NCBI GenBank assembly: GCA_964558715.1
Contig: CAZLFD010000017.1
Coordinates: 1-26,887, forward strand
Direction of reading: 5' to 3'
From: JBGSOV01 sp964558715
GTDB lineage: Bacteria > Patescibacteriota > Gracilibacteria > CAIRYL01 > GCA-016699755
Length of the DNA stretch: 26,887 nt
Numbering within the stretch: position 1 is the stretch's first letter; the number at the start of each line of letters is the position of its first letter. Under the pieces are notes generated by a model that had not been told where the DNA came from, did not search any database, and saw only the letters and a list, made by a program, of their open reading frames with translations. Below, piece after piece: positions 22,347 to 26,887 of the stretch. The position numbers and the translations under genes are program-made.

Positions 22347-24759
22347 GAAACCGCGACACCGCTTCTGCCACTTCGGCACGGGTCATGATTTTGGCTGGAT
22401 CAAAGGTACTGCCAAAGTCAAGCAGGTTGCGGCTGCGGGCATATTTTGCTGCCTCGGCAAACCATGCATCGCTTGGTACATCTGCAAAGCTAGATGCGCC
22501 ACTACTGACTTCTTCTTGCACGGCGCGGTAGAACATCGTAAACAGCTCTGCCCGGTTGATGTTGTTGGCGGGGCCAAAACTGCCGTCTGGGTAACCTTCA
22601 ATAATCCCCTGCTTGGCCGCCGTTTCAACGAAAGAGGCAAACCACTGGTTCGCAGCGACATCGGCAAACCGGTTTCCGGCAGCGCTATCGGGGTCGATAC
22701 CGAGTGCAAGCAGGATGACCTTCGCAAACTCTGCGCGATTGATGCCAGACTCGGGGCGAAAGGTACCGTCAGGGTTTCCGCTTAAAATATTTTTTTCTTT
22801 CAGGTCGGCGATCGCATCGTAGTTCGGATTGTCTTCACTGATGTCAGAAAAGAGAGCGCCGCGCTGTTCGCCATGGCGCGCGAATTTTGATTCGCCCACG
22901 AGCACACCACTTTTAATCTTGAGTTGAATACTGTCTTCGCTAAGCGGAATGAATGAAAGTGTGGCGACTCCATTGGTAAAGTCATCGCTCGTGAGTTTTT
23001 CTTGCTCCAGTTTTGCCGAGCCAGATTCGAGTGTAACAGTGGCGGTGCCAATGAATGAACTGGGCGTGATGTTGCCTTTGTTATCGATAGTTTTGATCGT
23101 CACGATTTCTTTTTTTCCAATGGCAAAACGTCCATCAGTTTCGATTTCGAATCTACTTACGGGCTCGGCCTGCGCCACGACCTGAAAATCGATGGAATCG
23201 TCTGGATAACCCTCGAGCGCAATGACTGCTTCTCCGGCTTCGCGCCCGGCAGAAAATTCGAGTTTCGCGACACCGTTTTTAAAATAGCGGTCTTTTATTT
23301 TCGCGGGCGAAACCGAACCGACTCCGGCTAAAGAGACAACGAGATCGTTTTCAAAACTTGGATGCTGAAGAATACTACCATCGGCATTGAGTGCCGTAAC
23401 TTCGATCGTCACATTATCACGCACGAAGATAAAATTCTCATCCGCTTCTAAGCGGACATCGACTGGTAGATTTTCATCCTCGATCGTTTCGGGAACATCG
23501 ACATCGGGCGTAGATGCTGGAGTGGCTTGAGCATCAGAAGCATCCACAATAATACGTAGCGCTTTTACGGCACTGCCATCACGGATGGAGAACGTGTATT
23601 CTCCCGCTTCTTGAAAAGTCACTTCGACTTCGGCCTTACCATTTTTAAAGTCAATCCCCGGCAGCACGAGTCGATCATCGGCAGCAGAAAACTTGGCGTT
23701 GTCTCCTGAATATTTGCGGATAATGTCATCATCTTCATCGAAAGCGACAATAGTCAGGTTCATAGTGTCGCCGGCAGCATAGGTATCTTTATCTGGACGG
23801 AGGTCGAAGCGGTCGACTTTAGCAATATTGGAGGAATCTGCATCTGGTATCGCAGTGGGGTCTGTAGTCTCGCCATCGCCAGAGTAATCAAGATGCGTCT
23901 GCACCCATTCCATCGGATTTACGGTGTTTTTAATCGCTTCGGCTTGCCCAAGCCCTTCATTGATTCCGTCAAAAAAATTAAGATTCGCCCCATACGCCTG
24001 CGCACTGCTAAACGGCCACCAGGGGTGATACGGCGCCCTGCTGCGATCGAGTTGAAAATGCAAGTGCGGAGTAGTTGAGGTACCGGTATTCCCAGAGTAA
24101 CCGATTAGGTCACCCTTCTCTACAATCTGGTACTCATCAACTTCGATATCAGACATGTGTGCGTAGCCGGAGTAGAGCGTGTCGATACCGCCACCAACAA
24201 GCGGTACATTATCGTGGCGCACAACGATGTATTTTCCGAAACCGGTATTTTTGGCCTCAGCGACTTCGACCACGCCATTTGCAATAGCGTAAACAGGGGT
24301 GCCGATCGGCACGCGGATGTCGATCGCCAAATGGCTGCCTGCAAATTCTTTGTGGTCGAGCTTGTACGTCCCCATATACACGACTGGGTACGTAAGGCAT
24401 GGGTTGGTATAGGAATGTCCGTAATCGTCATTACAACGCGATTCGAGTTGTTTCCCGTCGTATTTCGGCAAGGGCAGAAGTTCGTTTGCGGTATATGAGG
24501 AATACGTACGGTCGTTCTTGCCACCAGTCGAAAGCCAGTCTGGAGCTTGTTTAATCGGCAACACAGTGCCATCAAACTTTGGTGCTTGGATAATGCTCGC
24601 ACGAAAAAGTTCCGCTCCTTTTTCGGCAAAAAGTACCAGTAGCATCAGCGCTAAGGTAAGCCCGATGTAGGCAAGTATCGGTTGGCGCCCAAAAAAGTTC
24701 GATGGACGATTTTCGCGTGGCTGGTCAGGCCGATTTTTTGGCCCAGTGGGCTGCGGCAT
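22336..24759 (-). CDS. Membrane-anchored M23 peptidase with Ig-like and SLH domains
   Basis: 807 residues. A short Pro/Arg-rich cytosolic tail precedes one transmembrane helix at 28-45. The M23 (LytM-type) zinc peptidase domain spans about 120-245; it cuts peptide cross-bridges of peptidoglycan. Zinc ligands and catalytic residues are all present: H143 and D147 (HLAID), H201 (YAHMS), and H232/H234 (HLHFQL), so it should be active. Three Ig-like or bacterial-invasin-like domains follow at about 315-415, 440-535 and 540-635, then three SLH repeats at about 645-690, 700-748 and 760-807 (ILSGNPDGTFRPESGINRAEF, IIEGYPDGSFGP). One end sits in the membrane and the other on the wall, with the peptidase between, fitting a wall-remodelling or envelope-linking enzyme. 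It has a good promoter and no Shine-Dalgarno. Confidence 0.93.
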   Translation of the reverse strand: MPQPTGPKNRPDQPRENRPSNFFGRQPILAYIGLTLALMLLVLFAEKGAELFRASIIQAPKFDGTVLPIKQAPDWLSTGGKNDRTYSSYTANELLPLPKYDGKQLESRCNDDYGHSYTNPCLTYPVVYMGTYKLDHKEFAGSHLAIDIRVPIGTPVYAIANGVVEVAEAKNTGFGKYIVVRHDNVPLVGGGIDTLYSGYAHMSDIEVDEYQIVEKGDLIGYSGNTGTSTTPHLHFQLDRSRAPYHPWWPFSSAQAYGANLNFFDGINEGLGQAEAIKNTVNPMEWVQTHLDYSGDGETTDPTAIPDADSSNIAKVDRFDLRPDKDTYAAGDTMNLTIVAFDEDDDIIRKYSGDNAKFSAADDRLVLPGIDFKNGKAEVEVTFQEAGEYTFSIRDGSAVKALRIIVDASDAQATPASTPDVDVPETIEDENLPVDVRLEADENFIFVRDNVTIEVTALNADGSILQHPSFENDLVVSLAGVGSVSPAKIKDRYFKNGVAKLEFSAGREAGEAVIALEGYPDDSIDFQVVAQAEPVSRFEIETDGRFAIGKKEIVTIKTIDNKGNITPSSFIGTATVTLESGSAKLEQEKLTSDDFTNGVATLSFIPLSEDSIQLKIKSGVLVGESKFARHGEQRGALFSDISEDNPNYDAIADLKEKNILSGNPDGTFRPESGINRAEFAKVILLALGIDPDSAAGNRFADVAANQWFASFVETAAKQGIIEGYPDGSFGPANNINRAELFTMFYRAVQEEVSSGASSFADVPSDAWFAEAAKYARSRNLLDFGSTFDPAKIMTRAEVAEAVSRFLNL

Positions 24760-24790
24760 TTTTGTTTGAAATATGTGTATGAATCAGGTT

Positions 24791-24819
24791 ATTGTACCGT
24801 CCCAAAAGAAATTTTTCAA
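24791..24819 (-). promoter_or_regulatory. Promoter of the M23/SLH gene
   Basis: Minus strand: TTGAAA (24819-24814), 17-base spacer, TACAAT (24796-24791), leader about 25 bases. It lies inside the upstream part of the frame that continues 5' of tsaE, which supports 24833 as the tsaE start. Confidence 0.68.
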
Positions 24820-24832
24820 GCACTCCTCACCA

Positions 24833-25894
24833 ATGCAGATTCTAAGTCGCACTACCGCAGATACCGAGCAGCTTGGAAATCGCTTAGCAGAGCGTATTTT
24901 ACTGCGTCCACAATGGGCAAAAACGATTCTCTTGACGGGTGAGCTAGGAAGTGGGAAAACAACTTTTACCCGCGGGTTTGCAGCAGGCTTAGGAATAACC
25001 GAGCCGATCAGCAGCCCCACGTATGCGCTGGTTGCGGAATATGCGCTGCCAGAAAACAAAAACGGACTCAAAAAATTCGTACATATCGACCTTTATCGAA
25101 GCGACACTGGTTCTGCACTCTCGGCATCGGAGATTGAAGAGATCATCGCCGACGAGACAGTAGTCGTCGCTATCGAATGGCCAGAGCGGTTGCCGCCAGA
25201 AAAACTCCCGCAAAACCGTATTGAACTGCGCTTGGCAGCAACAGATTCTGGGGTAGAGTCAGAGCGACAAATCAATTTGACATTGCATGATCGTGGTATT
25301 CCAACACAAGGTGAGATCACCGATTTGTATAAAGAATTCGCTGTACCCCAGCACGTTCGTACGCACATCGCCACTGTCACCAAGGTCGCGGATTATTTTG
25401 CCGAGCAACTCATGCAGAACAATGTGCCAATCAATCGAGAGCTTGTTCATGCTGGAGCGATGCTGCATGATTTTGTGCGCGTCTGTAACTTCAAAAATTT
25501 TGACCCTCAGTGTTTTTTTGAAGCGCTTTCACCGCACAAGCTCGGCGTCTGGAAAAAGCTCGTCGCTAAGTTTGGCAACCAACACCACGGCGACGCCGGT
25601 GCAGAGATTTTAGAAAAACGCGGTTTTATCGCCACGGCAGATATTGTCCGTAATCATCATACTGCAGCCGCACTCAAAGAGCTGATGTTAGAAGAAAAGT
25701 GCGTACTCCTCGCCGACCGGCACGTCTTGCACGATAAAATCGTCAGTCTCGAAGAGCGGATAGATGATGCGGGAAAGCGCAACCACCATGATGGAAACCC
25801 GAAGTATGCCGAAATCAAGCAACAGATTCAGGAATATGATGAAGAGATCAGGCGGCTAACGGGTGGTTTTGATGTGCGGGATTGTCGATTGTGA
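24833..25894 (+). CDS. tsaE: TsaE ATPase fused to an HD-family phosphohydrolase
   Basis: 353 residues; ordinary TsaE is about 150. Residues 1-150 are a complete TsaE, the ATPase of the TsaB-TsaD-TsaE machinery that makes the t6A modification at position 37 of ANN-reading tRNAs: Walker A GELGSGKTTF (36-45), SSPTYALVAEY (60-70), HIDLYR (84-89) and IEWPERLP (114-121). After a linker (152-172) comes an HD domain with all metal ligands in order: H178, H212-D213 (LHDF), H251/H252 (HHGDAGAEIL), H275/H276 (RNHHTA) and D295 (LLADRHV). HD proteins hydrolyse phosphate esters, often of nucleotides. The fusion is one uninterrupted frame. ATG at 24833 matches the family start; an earlier ATG at 24779 would add residues overlapping the divergent promoter. 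The HD substrate is unknown. The 3' end overlaps the convergent gene by 47 bases. Confidence 0.92.
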   Translation: MQILSRTTADTEQLGNRLAERILLRPQWAKTILLTGELGSGKTTFTRGFAAGLGITEPISSPTYALVAEYALPENKNGLKKFVHIDLYRSDTGSALSASEIEEIIADETVVVAIEWPERLPPEKLPQNRIELRLAATDSGVESERQINLTLHDRGIPTQGEITDLYKEFAVPQHVRTHIATVTKVADYFAEQLMQNNVPINRELVHAGAMLHDFVRVCNFKNFDPQCFFEALSPHKLGVWKKLVAKFGNQHHGDAGAEILEKRGFIATADIVRNHHTAAALKELMLEEKCVLLADRHVLHDKIVSLEERIDDAGKRNHHDGNPKYAEIKQQIQEYDEEIRRLTGGFDVRDCRL

Positions 25895-26783
25895 AGAAAT
25901 GCTCCTTATCTCCATCTAAATCAATCGACACCACTTCAATACCTAGCGCTTTTAATTGATTTCTTAGATGACTAAAAAAATGCTGCGAAGGTGCATTCCC
26001 CGAACTGATGTATAAATAAAACCTTCTTGATTTATTGCCCTCCTCCACAGACGCATGAGCCAGTGATACCTGCATAAGACGGTTGATTAGGCCGCGGTGC
26101 AGAGGAGCGCCTAGGTTAGCATAGGAAACTTCGGTGAGCCGATTCTCTGGTGGAGAATTTGGCTTGCAATCAGGCACTACATCTACTGTCCCCAAAAGCC
26201 TTCCTTTGTTATCTCGCAGGACATATATTTGCGCATCAAACTTATCGCGCATATCACACAATCTTTCATAAATGCCTTCGCGACCGTTCTCTCCTCGTAA
26301 AGTTCCCTCAAACCTCCCATGCTGAGTACTCCAGCCTGCATTAGTCCAAGAATCCCACAGTTCGTCGAATTGACGGGAATCATGCATATCTAGCTTCTGT
26401 ACAGTGTGTTGTTCACCATCTACCTCAAAGATAACCGGCAAAGTCAGTCCATCGTGATTTAGTAAATAATCCAGCAAACACGCCTCTGCATGTTGGCGCT
26501 CTTGTGAAATACCAGTTAGGTCGACTACAGTACCCTTGTCGACTTCTTCAGTTACTACTAAATCGCGCCAAGTCTTAAGTGCCTGGATTATTGTTTCACG
26601 ACATAGTGATAATCCATTATTCATGGTATCGTAATGCACAGTGACTCTTTGCTGATAAGCCTCGAGAGACGCGTGCACGCAGCTACGAAAGGCGTCGAAC
26701 ACTGTCTCTAATGTCTCAGTTTGGGCACCGAATATGTCAGGTACTACCGGTCTATCAGCCGCCATTGCATCAACATTGCCCAT
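25848..26783 (-). CDS. Soluble protein of unknown function, weakly GNAT-like C-terminal half
   Basis: 311 residues, no signal peptide or membrane segment. The N-terminal half (to about 150) is mostly helical with a small beta part (LPVIFEVDGEQHTVQKLDM). The C-terminal half (about 175-300) has a strand-turn-strand AQIYVLRDNKGRLLGTVDVV, a helix after HRGLINRLMQVSLAHA and a strand with SSGNAPSQHFFSHLR. This order vaguely resembles a GNAT acetyltransferase with the late Asn-x-x-(S/A) segment, but the acyl-CoA loop (Q/RxxGxG/A) is not clear, so I do not assign a function. Codon use is more AT-rich than in the neighbours, and its tail overlaps tsaE-HD by 47 bases, both compatible with later acquisition. 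Starts at 26783 or 26765 are possible. Confidence 0.72.
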   Translation of the reverse strand: MGNVDAMAADRPVVPDIFGAQTETLETVFDAFRSCVHASLEAYQQRVTVHYDTMNNGLSLCRETIIQALKTWRDLVVTEEVDKGTVVDLTGISQERQHAEACLLDYLLNHDGLTLPVIFEVDGEQHTVQKLDMHDSRQFDELWDSWTNAGWSTQHGRFEGTLRGENGREGIYERLCDMRDKFDAQIYVLRDNKGRLLGTVDVVPDCKPNSPPENRLTEVSYANLGAPLHRGLINRLMQVSLAHASVEEGNKSRRFYLYISSGNAPSQHFFSHLRNQLKALGIEVVSIDLDGDKEHFFTIDNPAHQNHPLAA

Positions 26784-26887
26784 TGTCTCTAGAAACTGAA
26801 TGCCGCAAGCTTACTGATTTTTTGCCATTTGTGGGTTAATGGAAAAAAGTGGGGTGGTAAATTTGTATTTTAAGCCAGTGAAGAACT
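26784..26887. other. Upstream region at the window end, nothing assigned
   Basis: 104 AT-rich bases before the minus-strand 26783 start. TAAAAT-like and TACAAA-like stretches near 26855-26875 could be promoter parts, but no -35/-10 pair with good spacing stands out. Confidence 0.3.

Overview
The window looks like a chromosomal segment of an uncultured Patescibacteria (CPR) bacterium, most likely of the Peregrinibacteria side of the Gracilibacteria/Absconditabacteria/Peregrinibacteria group. This rests on the divergent partial 16S rRNA, the many unrecognised secreted proteins and the abundance of SLH-domain surface proteins. TGA ends several clearly homologous genes (murJ, the permease, tsaE-HD), so the glycine-UGA code 25 of Gracilibacteria and Absconditabacteria does not apply. 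The lineage call is inference from remembered sequence patterns, not from a search.

Layout. 1-1343: 3' three quarters of a 16S gene, a structured trailer and its own terminator, with no 23S, 5S or ITS tRNA following. 1344-3973: a membrane-anchored protein with three similar extracellular modules, then divergently an isolated rplV-rpsC pair closed by a strong terminator. 4049-7360: a secreted acidic protein, then a minus-strand permease-cutA pair with an ATGA overlap (probably metal or metalloid handling). 7479-10226: SLH plus beta-propeller surface protein. 10227-10726: non-coding palindromes and a 28-codon CCHC zinc-knuckle microprotein gene with its own promoter, just downstream of secA. 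10727-13906: secA and an unrecognised gene. 14140-17438: pnp, tmk and a small single-pass membrane protein. 17497-22346: an SLH protein whose third SLH repeat is split by a peptidoglycan-binding domain, a cation diffusion facilitator, murJ and a decayed secreted-protein gene. 22336-26783: an M23 peptidase with Ig-like and SLH domains, a TsaE-HD fusion, and an unrecognised protein overlapping it tail to tail.

Themes. Much of the window concerns the cell envelope: protein export (SecA), lipid II flipping (MurJ), peptidoglycan cutting (M23) and three SLH proteins of different design. Recognisable -35/-10 promoters lie close to start codons, leaders are short, and most genes have no Shine-Dalgarno sequence although the 16S 3' end carries a normal anti-Shine-Dalgarno. 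The most novel-looking items are the TsaE-HD fusion, the zinc-knuckle microprotein, the nested SLH/peptidoglycan-binding architecture, the stand-alone 16S and the stand-alone L22-S3 operon.
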